From Streptococcus parasanguinis (GTDB taxonomy: Bacteria > Bacillota > Bacilli > Lactobacillales > Streptococcaceae), in assembly GCF_031582885.1 (NCBI RefSeq), contig NZ_CP133988.1, forward strand, positions 1,185,501 through 1,249,500: a DNA stretch of 64,000 nucleotides. Direction: 5' to 3'. Positions within the stretch are counted from its first letter, which is position 1; each line of letters starts with the position of its first letter. The notes under the pieces were generated by a model that had not been told where the DNA came from, ran no database searches, and saw nothing but the letters and a program-made list of their open reading frames with translations. Positions 53,824 through 64,000 of this stretch are shown in pieces. A program made the position numbers and the translations under genes.

Positions 53824-53867
53824 CACAAAAGAGTCTGAGACAGCGTTTTGTTCCAGACTCTTTTGTG
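53824..53867. terminator. bidirectional terminator between the small membrane gene and birA
   Basis: 14-bp perfect stem CACAAAAGAGTCTG / CAGACTCTTTTGTG between convergent genes, with T-rich sequence in the stem on both strands. Confidence 0.85.
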
Positions 53868-53883
53868 AGTTGTGAGCTCTGTT

Positions 53884-54825
53884 TTATAGATTCCACTGCT
53901 TGAGGGAGATTTCTCCGCTATTGAGCCAGATTTCTTCTTGCTTGTCTAATTGGACCAAGAGTTGGCCAGTATCAGAGATATCTTTGGCGAGGCCTTGATA
54001 GGTCTGTTGGTTCTGCTCAAAAGTGACAGTTCGGCCTAAAACCAGGGAGCGCTCTTTATAGAGGTAGACCAGTTCATCGACATCCGTTTGGAAGAATTCC
54101 TTCCAGATCTCACTGATGAGGTCATTGCGGGTGATGGGACAAGGCCCTTCAAATAAGGAACCAGCCTTGCTTTCTAGCTCTTCTGGAAAAGTAGGGATGG
54201 CTAAATTAAGACCGACTCCGATAATGACATCCGTGACGAGACCAGTCTCGATCGAGGTGATAGCCTCGGTGAGGATTCCCCCAATTTTTTTATGGCGGTA
54301 GTAAATATCGTTGACCCACTTGATATCGATATCGATCAGGGTCAGGTTTTTAATGGCCTTATAGATGGCTCCAGCTACCATGAGGGTATATGGTGGGAGC
54401 TCTGCAGGGGGCAATTGTGGCTTGAGGTGAAGGGACATATAGATGCCCCCTTGATCGGGGCAGTAGTAGTCACGACCAAAGCGGCCCTTTCCAGCGGACT
54501 GCGAATTGGCCAGATAGAGCGCCTTGCCGTCTTGATGGGTTTCTATGCCTAATTTGGCGTCCAATTGGGTGGAGCTACATTCTTCATTCAAGGAAACGGT
54601 CAATTGGGTATTTTTTGCGATCACTTCAGGAAGCAGAATATCGCCTGAGACCAGTTTGTAGCCCTTCTTTTTGAGGGATTCGATGACGACCCCATCTTTT
54701 TCTAGTCGTTGGATGGCCTTCCAGATAGAGGTGCGGGAAACACCTAGTTCTTTTGCCAGCTGCTCCCCGTTGACATAATCAGCTGCCTGAGAAAGGGTTT
54801 GAAAGAGGATTTCGTGTGTTTTCAT
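53884..54825 (-). CDS. birA: bifunctional biotin-protein ligase / biotin operon repressor
   Basis: BirA attaches biotin to carboxylase subunits and, with its N-terminal helix-turn-helix (NGEQLAKELGVSRTSIWKAI), represses biotin genes. The catalytic core has SAGKGRFGRDYYCPDQGG, KWVNDIYYRHKKIGGILTE and a C-terminal SH3-like cap (TYQGLAKDISDTGQLLVQL). At 313 residues it is the long regulatory form. KWVNDI replaces the more usual KWPNDI. It lies 8 nt after the LacI-type gene, so the two are probably cotranscribed. Confidence 0.93.
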   Translation of the reverse strand: MKTHEILFQTLSQAADYVNGEQLAKELGVSRTSIWKAIQRLEKDGVVIESLKKKGYKLVSGDILLPEVIAKNTQLTVSLNEECSSTQLDAKLGIETHQDGKALYLANSQSAGKGRFGRDYYCPDQGGIYMSLHLKPQLPPAELPPYTLMVAGAIYKAIKNLTLIDIDIKWVNDIYYRHKKIGGILTEAITSIETGLVTDVIIGVGLNLAIPTFPEELESKAGSLFEGPCPITRNDLISEIWKEFFQTDVDELVYLYKERSLVLGRTVTFEQNQQTYQGLAKDISDTGQLLVQLDKQEEIWLNSGEISLKQWNL

Positions 54826-54833
54826 AAGACCTC

Positions 54834-55844
<1,011 letters not shown>

Positions 55845-55908
55845 TCATCCTTTATTGATTTCTACTTCCAGTATACTCTAAAAACTAGTAAAAAGAAATA
55901 AAATTTTA

Positions 55909-56742
55909 CTAAATTTTATGTTTGCTGCGATATTGGCTAGGAGTCAGTTGGCTATAGGCCTTAAAGGCTTTTGAAAAATAGAGGGGATCTGAAAAGCCCA
56001 CCGAGTAAGCTACAATCTTAATGCTTTCGTCCGTATTGGTCAGTAACTGTTGGGCACGCTGCATGCGGACAGAGTGCAAGAATTCCTTGGGAGAGATCTG
56101 GTGAAACTCCTTAAAGACAGTTGTCAGATAGGAGCGATGAACATTGAGGTCATCAGCGATTTCTTGAATACTCAAGTGTTCTTTACCGTAATGCGTCTCA
56201 ATCACATGCTTGCAGGTCAGATAGAGCTGATAGGTTGGAGAGAGATAGCTCTTTTGTACGTTGGGAGCTATTTCCCCAATGAGATAAAGGAGTTCATAGA
56301 TCTGCGAGAGAAGGTGGAGTTGGTAGTGAGAAGTCATTTTCGAAGCCTCTGCCTTGTGGACGAGTCGCTCCATAAACTGGCCGATCTTTTCTGTTACCAC
56401 CTCTGTTTTCTTTAGAAAACCTTTTTCATGCAGGGTTGAAAAACGCATGAAATCACTCACCTTGGTGCCACTGATGCCAATCCAGTAGTAGGACCAAGGT
56501 TCTTCGGCATCGGCCTTGTAGTAGGTCACTATATTTTTAGGGAGGAGAAAGAGATCCCCAGCCTCTAGGTGGATTTCTTTTTTATTGAAGTGGAAGACTC
56601 CCTTTCCCTTGGTAATAAAATGCAGAACAAAATTATCTCGGACGCTAGGGCCAAATTCATAGTTCTTCGGGCAATCTTCGTAGCCATAAAAATCAAGGGC
56701 TAGGTCAATGGTATCGGTTTGGTATTCAGAAAAGACTAACAT
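55909..56742 (-). CDS. msmR: AraC family regulator (MsmR/RafR-like)
   Basis: A 277-residue AraC/XylS-type activator. The N-terminal cupin-like domain (GPSVRDNFVLHFITKGKGVF, LEAGDLFLLPKNIVTYY) binds sugar; the C-terminal two helix-turn-helix motifs are LSIQEIADDLNVHRSYLTTV and IKIVAYSVGFSDPLYFSKAF. It is divergent from the alpha-galactosidase operon, which it very likely activates, as MsmR does in S. mutans and RafR in S. pneumoniae. AGGAGG precedes the ATG. Confidence 0.92.
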   Translation of the reverse strand: MLVFSEYQTDTIDLALDFYGYEDCPKNYEFGPSVRDNFVLHFITKGKGVFHFNKKEIHLEAGDLFLLPKNIVTYYKADAEEPWSYYWIGISGTKVSDFMRFSTLHEKGFLKKTEVVTEKIGQFMERLVHKAEASKMTSHYQLHLLSQIYELLYLIGEIAPNVQKSYLSPTYQLYLTCKHVIETHYGKEHLSIQEIADDLNVHRSYLTTVFKEFHQISPKEFLHSVRMQRAQQLLTNTDESIKIVAYSVGFSDPLYFSKAFKAYSQLTPSQYRSKHKI

Positions 56743-56903
56743 CGGTAAACCTCCTACCTAACATTTTACCATATATGTCCAACAAAATTCTATTTTAGTA
56801 AGCGTATACATCAAGTAAAATAAAGACATGCTAAAAAAGAAAGTTATTGGAACTGAAATTAAAAATACATAGTGATATTTTTTCGGGTCCAATGGAGGAA
56901 GAT
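56743..56903 (+). promoter_or_regulatory. divergent regulatory region with cre-like site
   Basis: A cre-like sequence TTAGTAAGCGTATACATC lies at 56795-56812, matching the CcpA consensus (WTGNAARCGNWWWCAW) at most positions. It is just before a -10-like TAAAAT (56816-56821) of the aga operon, so CcpA binding would block transcription. TTTTAGTAA overlaps its left half. Confidence 0.6.
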
Positions 56904-59066
56904 ATGGCAATTCGTATCGAACAAAATTTGTTCTATGTAGAAAGTAAGGGACTGAGCCTGATCCTTGAAAATCGAGATGGCTACCTAATGCTCAAGCATC
57001 TGGGATGTCCGATCCCGTCTTATCATTTTTCCAATACGGTGCATGAGAAGGATCATGCTTTCTCTGGAAATCCAACACCTGACAATCGGACCTTCAGCTT
57101 GGATACCCAGCGTCAGATTTTAGGACAGCACGGGCTTGGAGATTTTCGAAAGCCGTCTATTCAAATCCAGCACGGTGCCACAGAGGTGACGGATTTCCTC
57201 TATGTCGGAGCCAATATCTACTCTGGCAGTGTTGAAGCGTCTGGTCTTCCCAATCCCCATACAGTAGATAGCGCTGAAACCTTGGCCTTGGTTTTTGAAG
57301 ATGATCAAGCGGCCCTTCGGTTAACCCTCTATTACACGGCTTACGAGGATCGGGCAACCATCACCAGCTTTTTAAAGATTGAAAACTGGAGTGATGAAAC
57401 CGTCGTGATCCACAAGGCCCTCAGTGTGTTGGCCGATGTCCCAGCAGGTGACTATGATGTCATCACCCTTCAAGGGGCTTATGCGAGAGAAAAAACAGTC
57501 CGCCGTCAGCAAGTAGAGCAAGGAATCTTCTCCATCAGCTCCAACCGTGGTGCTTCTGGACACGCGCAGACCCCAGCCCTCATTCTTGCTGAGCATGAAG
57601 TGACCGAAGATGCCGGCTCTGCCCTTGCCTTCCAACTGCTCTACAGTGGGAATTTTGAAGGATTTGTTCAAAAGAATCAACTCAATGAAATTCGGGTTGG
57701 CTTGGGAATCAATCCAGAAAACTTCTCCTGGGAGTTGGCTCCAAATCAGAGCTTTGATACGCCAGTGGCCATGATCAGCTACTCCCATAAGGGATTGACC
57801 GGTCTCAGTCAAGAAAGTCAAGCATTTGTCCAAAACCATATTATTCCTAGCCCCTTTGCCCACAAAGAACGCCCGATTCTTATCAACAACTGGGAAGCCA
57901 CCTACTTTGATTTCAAGAAAGAAAAATTATTGGAGCTGGCAGATGAGGCTCAAAAAGTGGGAATCGAACTCTTTGTTCTTGATGATGGCTGGTTTGGCAA
58001 TCGCTATGATGATAATCGGGCTCTCGGTGACTGGACTGTCAATGAAGAAAAATTAGGAGGCACTCTAGCAGAATTGATCCAAGGCATCCACGACAAGGGG
58101 CTTCAATTTGGCCTTTGGGTGGAGCCAGAAATGATTTCTGTTGATAGCGACCTCTATCGGGCTCATCCGGATTGGGCTATTCAAGTCCCAGGCTATGAAC
58201 ACACCTATTCACGGAATCAACTAGTACTCGATTTCGCAAATAAAGAAGTAGTGGCTTATATCAAACAGGTCTTGGATGACTTACTTGGAAATCATGAGAT
58301 CGACTATATCAAATGGGATATGAACCGCAATATCACTAAACTTGGAAATGGTAAAACCTACCTTGAAACCAAGATGCAATCCCATGCTTATATCTTGGGT
58401 CTCTATGAAGTGGTTTCTTACTTAACAGAGAAGTACGAGAACATCCTCTTTGAGTCCTGCTCCGGAGGTGGTGGCCGTAATGACCTCGGTATGATGCGTT
58501 ACTTCCCTCAGGTCTGGGCAAGTGACAATACGGATGCCATTGCCAGACTTCCGATCCAGTACGGTTCTAGCTACCTCTATCCTACCATTTCTATGGGGGC
58601 TCACGTATCAGCTGTTCCAAATCACCAGATGGGACGGATGACACCACTTGAAACGCGAGGTCATGTAGCTATGATGGGAAATCTGGGCTATGAATTGGAT
58701 CTAACCAGTCTTCCGCAAGAAGAGTTGGATAGGATTGCAGCTCAAGTCGCTCATTACAAAACGATTCGACTACTTGTTCAGTTCGGAAAACACTACCGCT
58801 TGATCAATCCAAGCCAAGGTAGCAATCAAGCAGCCGTCCAGTTCACTTATCAAGACCGCACGGTTGTAACCTATGTACGGGTCTTATCAACGGTTGAGGA
58901 GATCGAGCCGACCCTGAAACTCAAAGGGTTGGAAGAAGATGCGCTCTATCGCTTAGAAGGGACGGATCAAGTCTATTCAGGAGCCGAGCTCATGTATGCT
59001 GGCTTAACCGTCATTCTTCCTCAGGGAGATTTCCTCAGCAAACAATATGTTTTTGTCAAAAAATAA
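56904..59066 (+). CDS. aga: alpha-galactosidase (GH36)
   Basis: Aga removes terminal alpha-1,6-galactose from raffinose, stachyose and melibiose. The 720-residue protein has the GH36 catalytic TIM barrel: [19 protein letters not shown], the nucleophile Asp in [12 protein letters not shown], the glycine-rich [14 protein letters not shown], and the acid/base Asp in WASDNTDAI. The start is placed at the ATG 56904 with GGAGG 5 nt upstream; an in-frame TTG 57 nt earlier is rejected. It lacks a signal peptide, so raffinose must be imported first. First gene of the aga-msmEFG-gtfA operon. Confidence 0.95.
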   Translation: MAIRIEQNLFYVESKGLSLILENRDGYLMLKHLGCPIPSYHFSNTVHEKDHAFSGNPTPDNRTFSLDTQRQILGQHGLGDFRKPSIQIQHGATEVTDFLYVGANIYSGSVEASGLPNPHTVDSAETLALVFEDDQAALRLTLYYTAYEDRATITSFLKIENWSDETVVIHKALSVLADVPAGDYDVITLQGAYAREKTVRRQQVEQGIFSISSNRGASGHAQTPALILAEHEVTEDAGSALAFQLLYSGNFEGFVQKNQLNEIRVGLGINPENFSWELAPNQSFDTPVAMISYSHKGLTGLSQESQAFVQNHIIPSPFAHKERPILINNWEATYFDFKKEKLLELADEAQKVGIELFVLDDGWFGNRYDDNRALGDWTVNEEKLGGTLAELIQGIHDKGLQFGLWVEPEMISVDSDLYRAHPDWAIQVPGYEHTYSRNQLVLDFANKEVVAYIKQVLDDLLGNHEIDYIKWDMNRNITKLGNGKTYLETKMQSHAYILGLYEVVSYLTEKYENILFESCSGGGGRNDLGMMRYFPQVWASDNTDAIARLPIQYGSSYLYPTISMGAHVSAVPNHQMGRMTPLETRGHVAMMGNLGYELDLTSLPQEELDRIAAQVAHYKTIRLLVQFGKHYRLINPSQGSNQAAVQFTYQDRTVVTYVRVLSTVEEIEPTLKLKGLEEDALYRLEGTDQVYSGAELMYAGLTVILPQGDFLSKQYVFVKK

Positions 59067-59080
59067 AAGGAGACAGCCAA

Positions 59081-60340
59081 ATGAAATGGTATAAAAAAAT
59101 CGGACTTCTTGCGACTACAGGCCTAGCCTTGTTTGGGCTCGGTGCTTGCTCCAACGATGGAAAATCTGCGGATGGCACAGTGACCATCGAGTATTTCAAC
59201 CAGAAAAAAGAAATGACCAAAACCTTGGAAGAAATCGCGCGTGATTTTGAAAAGGAAAATCCAAAGGTCAAGGTCAAAGTTGTCAATGTACCAAACGCTG
59301 GTGAGGTGTTGAAGACCCGTGTCCTCGCAGGAGATGTGCCAGATGTGGTCAATATTTACCCACAGTCTATCGAACTGCAAGAATGGGCAAAAGCGGGTGT
59401 CTTCGAAGATTTAAGCAATAAAGACTATCTCAAACGCGTGAAAAACGGCTACGCTGAAAAATATGCTGTAAACGGAAAAGTCTACAACGTTCCTTTCACA
59501 GCCAATGCTTACGGAATCTACTACAACAAAGATAAATTCGAAGAATTGGGCTTGAAGGTTCCTGAAACTTGGGACGAATTTGAACAGTTGGTAAAAGACA
59601 TCGTTGCCAAGGGACAAACTCCATTTGGGATTGCAGGAGCAGAAGCTTGGACACTCAATGGGTACAATCAATTGGCCTTTGCGACAGCAGCAGGTGGAGG
59701 AAAAGAAGCCAACCAATACCTTCGTTATTCTCAGCCAAATTCCATTAAATTGTCTGATCCGATTATGAAGGATGACATCAAGGTCATGGATATCCTTCGC
59801 ATTAAAGGTTCTAAGCAAAAGAACTGGGAAGGTGCAGGTTATACAGACGTTATCGGTGCCTTCGCGCGTGGAGATGTCCTCATGACACCAAATGGGTCTT
59901 GGGCCATTACCGCGATCAATGAACAAAAACCGAAATTTAAGATTGGGACTTTCATGATTCCAGGGAAAGAAAAAGGACAAAGCTTAACCGTTGGTGCGGG
60001 AGACTTAGCATGGTCTATCTCAGCTACTACCAAACATCCAAAAGAAGCCAATGCCTTTGTGGAATACATGACCCGTCCAGAAGTCATGCAAAAATACTAT
60101 GATGTGGACGGATCTCCAACAGCGATCGAAGGGGTCAAACAAGCAGGAGAGGATTCACCGCTTGCTGGGATGACCAAATATGCCTTTACGGATCGTCACT
60201 TGGTGTGGTTGCAACAGTACTGGACCAGTGAAGCAGACTTCCATACCTTGACGATGAACTATGTCTTGACAGGTGATAAGCAAGGAATGGTCAATGATTT
60301 GAATGCCTTCTTTAACCCGATGAAAGCGGATGTGGATTAG
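59081..60340 (+). CDS. msmE: alpha-galactoside ABC transporter substrate-binding lipoprotein
   Basis: A 419-residue solute-binding lipoprotein (MsmE/RafE). Signal peptide KKIGLLATTGLALFGLGAC with the lipobox LGAC, then a family 1 sugar-binding fold with EYFNQKKEMTKTLEEIARDF, LAGDVPDVVNIYP and NGSWAITAINEQKP. It captures raffinose-type oligosaccharides outside the membrane. It lies 14 nt after aga. An AAAGGAGA ribosome site is clear. The ATPase is not in the operon, as usual for streptococci, where the shared MsmK serves. Confidence 0.93.
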   Translation: MKWYKKIGLLATTGLALFGLGACSNDGKSADGTVTIEYFNQKKEMTKTLEEIARDFEKENPKVKVKVVNVPNAGEVLKTRVLAGDVPDVVNIYPQSIELQEWAKAGVFEDLSNKDYLKRVKNGYAEKYAVNGKVYNVPFTANAYGIYYNKDKFEELGLKVPETWDEFEQLVKDIVAKGQTPFGIAGAEAWTLNGYNQLAFATAAGGGKEANQYLRYSQPNSIKLSDPIMKDDIKVMDILRIKGSKQKNWEGAGYTDVIGAFARGDVLMTPNGSWAITAINEQKPKFKIGTFMIPGKEKGQSLTVGAGDLAWSISATTKHPKEANAFVEYMTRPEVMQKYYDVDGSPTAIEGVKQAGEDSPLAGMTKYAFTDRHLVWLQQYWTSEADFHTLTMNYVLTGDKQGMVNDLNAFFNPMKADVD

Positions 60341-60353
60341 GAGTAGAGAGACG

Positions 60354-61220
60354 ATGAAAAAAGTATTACAAAAATATTGGGCATGGGCTTTTGTGGTCAT
60401 TCCCCTCTTATTACAAGCAATTTTCTTCTATGTGCCAATGTTCCAAGGAGCCTTTTACAGTTTTACCAACTGGACAGGTTTGACCTATAACTACAAGTTT
60501 GTTGGCTTGAACAACTTTAAGCTCCTCTTTATGGATCCAAAATTCATGAATGCGATTGGCTTTACTGCGATCATCACGATTGCCATGGTGGTTGGTGAAA
60601 TTGCCCTTGGGATCTTCATTGCGCGTGTCTTGAACTCTAAAATCAAAGGGCAAACCTTCTTCCGTGCTTGGTTCTTCTTCCCAGCTGTTTTGTCTGGTTT
60701 GACAGTGGCTTTGATCTTCAAACAAGTCTTCAACTACGGTCTACCAGCCATTGGGAATGCCCTTCATATTGAGTTTCTCCAAACCAGTCTTTTAGGGACT
60801 AAGTGGGGAGCGATCTTTGCGGCTGTCTTTGTCCTTCTTTGGCAAGGGGTGGCCATGCCCATCATTATCTTCCTAGCTGGTCTGCAATCTATCCCAACTG
60901 AGATTACAGAAGCAGCAAGAATCGATGGTGCAACGAGCAAGCAAGTCTTCTGGAATGTTGAATTGCCTTACTTGCTACCAAGTGTCTCTATGGTCTTTAT
61001 CCTAGCCCTAAAAGGTGGGCTTACCGCCTTTGACCAAGTCTTTGCCATGACTGGTGGGGGTCCAAACAATGCCACAACCTCACTTGGGCTCTTGGTTTAT
61101 AACTACGCCTTTAAAAACAACCAATTCGGATACGCCAATGCCATTGCCGTAATCTTGTTCTTCTTGATTGTAGTGATTTCGATCATCCAATTGAGAGTAT
61201 CTAAGAAATTTGAAATTTAA
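60354..61220 (+). CDS. msmF: sugar ABC transporter permease (MsmF/RafF)
   Basis: A 288-residue MalF-type permease with about six helices. The ATPase-contact EAA loop is visible as EITEAARIDGATSKQVFWNV near residues 183-202. The first helix is WAWAFVVIPLLLQAIFFYVP. The ATG at 60354 has GGAG upstream and replaces an earlier in-frame candidate inside msmE. It forms the channel with MsmG. Confidence 0.92.
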   Translation: MKKVLQKYWAWAFVVIPLLLQAIFFYVPMFQGAFYSFTNWTGLTYNYKFVGLNNFKLLFMDPKFMNAIGFTAIITIAMVVGEIALGIFIARVLNSKIKGQTFFRAWFFFPAVLSGLTVALIFKQVFNYGLPAIGNALHIEFLQTSLLGTKWGAIFAAVFVLLWQGVAMPIIIFLAGLQSIPTEITEAARIDGATSKQVFWNVELPYLLPSVSMVFILALKGGLTAFDQVFAMTGGGPNNATTSLGLLVYNYAFKNNQFGYANAIAVILFFLIVVISIIQLRVSKKFEI

Positions 61221-61233
61221 GAGGAGAAGCACG

Positions 61234-62067
61234 ATGAAACAAGATGAAAAAAAAGCCTTGATTGGCAAATACATTCTATTGATTCTAGGATCGGTTCTGA
61301 TTTTAGTGCCGCTCCTTGCCACCCTCTTTAGTTCCTTCAAACCCACCAAGGATATCGTAGACAATTTCTTTGGATTCCCAACGAATTTCACATGGGACAA
61401 CTTTAGCCGTCTCTTGGCTGATGGGATCGGAGGCTATTATTGGAACTCTGTCGTCATCACTGTCTTGTCTTTACTTGCAGTAATGATCTTTATCCCTATG
61501 GCAGCCTACTCCATCGCTCGCAATATGAGTAAGAGAAAAGCCTTTACCATCATGTACACCCTCTTGATCCTGGGGATTTTCGTACCTTTCCAAGTCATCA
61601 TGATTCCGATTACGGTTATGATGAGCAAACTTGGTTTGGCTAATACCTTTGGTTTGATTTTGCTCTACTTGACCTATGCGATTCCACAGACCCTCTTCCT
61701 CTATGTAGGGTATATCAAAATCTCTATCCCAGAAAGTCTGGATGAAGCAGCAGAGATCGATGGGGCTAATAAGTTTACAACTTATTTCCGCATCATCTTC
61801 CCAATGATGAAACCCATGCATGCGACAACCATGATTATCAATGCCCTTTGGTTCTGGAATGACTTCATGTTGCCACTCCTTGTCTTGAACCGCGATTCAA
61901 AAATGTGGACCTTGCCTTTGTTCCAATACAACTACGCAGGCCAATATTTCAACGACTACGGACCAAGCTTTGCCTCTTACGTGGTCGGTATCATCAGTAT
62001 CACCATTGTCTATCTCTTCTTCCAACGCCATATCATTGCAGGAATGAGCAACGGCGCAGTGAAATAA
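61234..62067 (+). CDS. msmG: sugar ABC transporter permease (MsmG/RafG)
   Basis: A 277-residue MalG-type permease with about six helices (first: YILLILGSVLILVPLLATLF). The EAA loop is ESLDEAAEIDGANKFTTYFR near 168-187. The C-terminus ends QRHIIAGMSNGAVK, typical of MalG relatives. The ATG at 61234 follows GAGGAG. It is separated from msmF by 13 nt and from gtfA by a 296-nt structured spacer. Confidence 0.92.
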   Translation: MKQDEKKALIGKYILLILGSVLILVPLLATLFSSFKPTKDIVDNFFGFPTNFTWDNFSRLLADGIGGYYWNSVVITVLSLLAVMIFIPMAAYSIARNMSKRKAFTIMYTLLILGIFVPFQVIMIPITVMMSKLGLANTFGLILLYLTYAIPQTLFLYVGYIKISIPESLDEAAEIDGANKFTTYFRIIFPMMKPMHATTMIINALWFWNDFMLPLLVLNRDSKMWTLPLFQYNYAGQYFNDYGPSFASYVVGIISITIVYLFFQRHIIAGMSNGAVK

Positions 62068-62363
62068 GATACAAAGGGACGATTCAGCTTGCTGAAAATT
62101 TCTGTAGTACCCTAGGGCATCCACATCCGTAGACTACTGAAGTAGTAACGGCTGTGGAAATATAGGAAATCGACGTAGTGTGCTTGCACACAAGGAGATT
62201 TATCTTTTTTCCTAAGAAATTAGTCCCGTGTTCAATTCCAGATACAAAGTAACGATTCAGCTTGCTGATTTCAATCGTATCCTAGGAAGTAATTCTAAAA
62301 TAGAAAAACTCATGAAAGCCAGGTCCTCAAAGACTTGGCTTTCAAAAAAGAAAGGGAACCATT
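62068..62363 (+). repeat. structured spacer with a 50-bp imperfect direct repeat between msmG and gtfA
   Basis: Two copies of GATACAAAG..ACGATTCAGC with TTGCTGA (62069-62117 and 62242-62291) each end in a CCTAGG sequence. Between them are a stem-loop (CCACATCCGT / ACGGCTGTGG with ACTACT/AGTAGT, 62121-62157) and TGTGCTTGCACACA. Before gtfA a stem TGAAAGCCAGGTC / GACTTGGCTTTCA (62314-62345) precedes the ribosome site AAAGGG without a T-tract. No ORF is present. Confidence 0.7.
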
Positions 62364-63806
62364 ATGCCAATTCAAAACAAAACCATGTTAATTACTTACT
62401 CAGATAGCTTAGGAAATAACCTTAAGGATCTCTATGAAAATCTGGAGAAACATTTTGGGGATGCAGTAGGTGGGGTTCACCTCTTGCCATTTTTCCCATC
62501 AACTGGTGACCGTGGCTTTGCGCCTGTAGACTATGACCAAGTGGATCCAGCCTTTGGAGATTGGGAAGATGTCAAACGCTTGGGCGACAAGTACTATCTT
62601 ATGTTTGACTTTATGATCAATCACATTTCTCGTCAATCTAAATACTACAAGGACTACCAAGAAAAGCATGACCAAAGTGCCTATAAGGATCTCTTTCTCA
62701 ACTGGGACAAGTTCTGGCCAGAGAATCGCCCAACTCAAGCAGATGTAGATTTGATTTATAAGCGCAAAGACCGGGCTCCAAAACAAGCTATCACTTTTGC
62801 GGATGGGACGACCGAGCATCTCTGGAATACTTTCGGGGAAGAGCAGATTGATCTAGACGTGACCAAGGACGTGACCATGGACTTTATTCGCAAGACCATC
62901 GAACACCTGGCGAGCAATGGCTGTGACCTGATTCGACTAGATGCCTTTGCCTATGCGGTGAAGAAATTGGACACCAATGATTTCTTCGTGGAGCCAGACA
63001 TTTGGGATTTGTTGGATAAGGTGCGCGATATGGCGGCAGGCTACGGCGCTGAGCTTCTTCCAGAGATTCATGAGCACTATTCCATCCAATTTAAGATTGC
63101 CGATCACGACTATTATGTCTATGACTTCGCCCTTCCAATGGTAACCCTCTATACCCTCTATAGTTCAAAAGTGGAGCGTCTTGCCAAGTGGTTGAAGATG
63201 AGTCCGATGAAGCAATTCACGACGCTCGATACCCATGATGGGATTGGGGTGGTCGATGTCAAGGATATCTTGACGGATGAAGAGATTGACTATGCTTCAA
63301 ATGAGCTCTATAAGGTAGGAGCAAATGTTAAACGCAAATATTCCACAGCAGAATACAACAATTTGGACATCTACCAAATCAATTCGACCTACTATTCAGC
63401 GCTTGGAGATGACGATCGTAAGTACTTCCTAGCCCGCTTAATTCAAGCCTTTGCACCAGGCATTCCACAAGTTTATTATGTTGGATTCCTAGCTGGGAAG
63501 AATGATTTGGAACTCTTAGAAAACACCAAAGAAGGCCGCAATATCAACCGTCATTACTACAGCAATGAAGAAATTGCTCAAGAAGTGGAGCGGCCAGTCG
63601 TGCAATCCCTTCTCAAGCTCTTTAGTTTCCGGAACAACTCGCAAGCTTTTGACATAGAAGGAAGCATTGAGGTGGAAACACCAGATGAACATACCATTGT
63701 CATCACGCGCCAAAATAAAGAGCAGACTGTCACAGCAGTAGCCCGAATCGATCTTGCTGAGGGCACTTACCAAGTGACAGAAAATGGTCGAGAAAAGGTG
63801 TTTTAA
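62364..63806 (+). CDS. gtfA: sucrose phosphorylase (GH13_18)
   Basis: GtfA phosphorolyses sucrose to glucose-1-phosphate and fructose, handling the sucrose released from raffinose by Aga. The 480-residue protein has [19 protein letters not shown], the nucleophile Asp near residue 193 in [13 protein letters not shown], the acid/base Glu near 234 in [10 protein letters not shown], and the transition-state Asp in [12 protein letters not shown]. Length and motifs fit streptococcal GtfA. Its separation from msmG by a structured spacer could let it be expressed at a different level. Confidence 0.95.
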   Translation: MPIQNKTMLITYSDSLGNNLKDLYENLEKHFGDAVGGVHLLPFFPSTGDRGFAPVDYDQVDPAFGDWEDVKRLGDKYYLMFDFMINHISRQSKYYKDYQEKHDQSAYKDLFLNWDKFWPENRPTQADVDLIYKRKDRAPKQAITFADGTTEHLWNTFGEEQIDLDVTKDVTMDFIRKTIEHLASNGCDLIRLDAFAYAVKKLDTNDFFVEPDIWDLLDKVRDMAAGYGAELLPEIHEHYSIQFKIADHDYYVYDFALPMVTLYTLYSSKVERLAKWLKMSPMKQFTTLDTHDGIGVVDVKDILTDEEIDYASNELYKVGANVKRKYSTAEYNNLDIYQINSTYYSALGDDDRKYFLARLIQAFAPGIPQVYYVGFLAGKNDLELLENTKEGRNINRHYYSNEEIAQEVERPVVQSLLKLFSFRNNSQAFDIEGSIEVETPDEHTIVITRQNKEQTVTAVARIDLAEGTYQVTENGREKVF

Positions 63807-63814
63807 AATCTTTT

Positions 63815-63852
63815 AAAATCTCAATTGGGTGTCCTCCCAATTGAGATTTTTT
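63815..63852 (+). terminator. terminator of the aga-gtfA operon
   Basis: 15-bp perfect stem AAAATCTCAATTGGG / CCCAATTGAGATTTT followed by TT. Confidence 0.92.
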
Positions 63853-64000
63853 GGTAAAAATTTACTAAAATTAACTTAAAATAGACAAAAGTGACTAGAG
63901 GTTGAAATAGGACAAAACCCTCTCTTCTATGCTTTTTTAACTTAAAATAAAAAATTAATAAAATTTTACTAAAAATACTTGAACTTTTACTTCTGATCAG
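63853..64000. other. AT-rich intergenic end of window
   Basis: No gene. It contains two TTTACTAAAA motifs (63861-63870 and 63965-63974) like those between the two regulator genes, and may be a promoter region for a gene beyond the window. Confidence 0.4.

Noticed and set aside
53821-53870. Considered as another copy of the 174-bp repeat because of GAGTCTGAGACA and TTCCAGACTC
   Set aside because: It lacks the repeat's interior and end sequences; it is a simple long terminator hairpin between convergent genes.

Overview
The window reads as the chromosome of a low-GC Gram-positive coccus of the genus Streptococcus, most likely the mitis/sanguinis side of the genus. The reasons are: a streptococcal gene order (rexA; miaA-hflX-rnz; recJ-apt; fRMsr-dnaX-DUF3272; a Vex/VncRS locus; a raffinose/msm locus next to birA), Streptococcus-restricted small families (DUF4298, DUF3042, DUF3272), an LPXTG adhesin, and short intergenic repeats with inverted ends. 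The species cannot be fixed from sequence reading alone. No rRNA, tRNA, CRISPR array, transposase or integrase was found.

Layout. 1-2822: 3' part of rexA plus a DUF4298 gene. 2823-3350: a BOX-like repeat and a small DUF3042 gene. 3434-8991: a tight co-directional chain miaA, hflX, unknown, rnz, SDR, methyltransferase, GNAT (tRNA and RNA maturation plus housekeeping enzymes). 8993-13077: a repeat and three exported or lipoprotein genes of unknown function. 13133-16921 (minus): a 1262-residue multi-domain LPXTG adhesin with five pilin-type isopeptide domains. 17401-22627: recJ, a possible TipC-like gene, apt, metA, dnaD. 22666-27266: add (minus), a GST, trmK, a Nif3-like gene, an FAD oxidoreductase. 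27527-30238: rmlA-rmlC-rmlB for dTDP-rhamnose, without rmlD. 30364-32647: two tandem paralogous membrane proteins. 32789-37081: udk, DUF1275, fRMsr, dnaX, DUF3272. 37288-42633: an ABC exporter and two-component system matching the pneumococcal vex123-vncRS arrangement. 42818-44612 (minus): a second ABC exporter.

44.8-53.2 kb is an AT-rich accessory segment bounded by a perfect 38-bp direct repeat (44816-44853 and 53136-53173). It holds a RelBE-type toxin-antitoxin pair, two promoters sharing a long conserved upstream element, several small membrane or secreted ORFs, at least four decayed genes (including a diacylglycerol-kinase-like remnant), a GlsB/YeaQ stress membrane protein, a tandemly duplicated CsbD gene, a small lipoprotein and an unknown 132-residue protein. 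This is the least explained part of the window.

53.9-64.0 kb returns to core-like content. birA, a LacI-family and an AraC-family regulator are on the minus strand. Divergent from them is aga-msmE-msmF-msmG-gtfA, which would import raffinose-type alpha-galactosides, cut off galactose with the alpha-galactosidase and phosphorolyse the released sucrose. A cre-like site lies in the divergent promoter region.

Three scales of regulation can be read directly. Many genes use extended -10 promoters (TGnTATAAT). Nearly every transcription unit ends in a clear hairpin. A 174-bp repeat with about 14-bp inverted ends has three full copies and one partial copy, three of them placed right after a stop codon.
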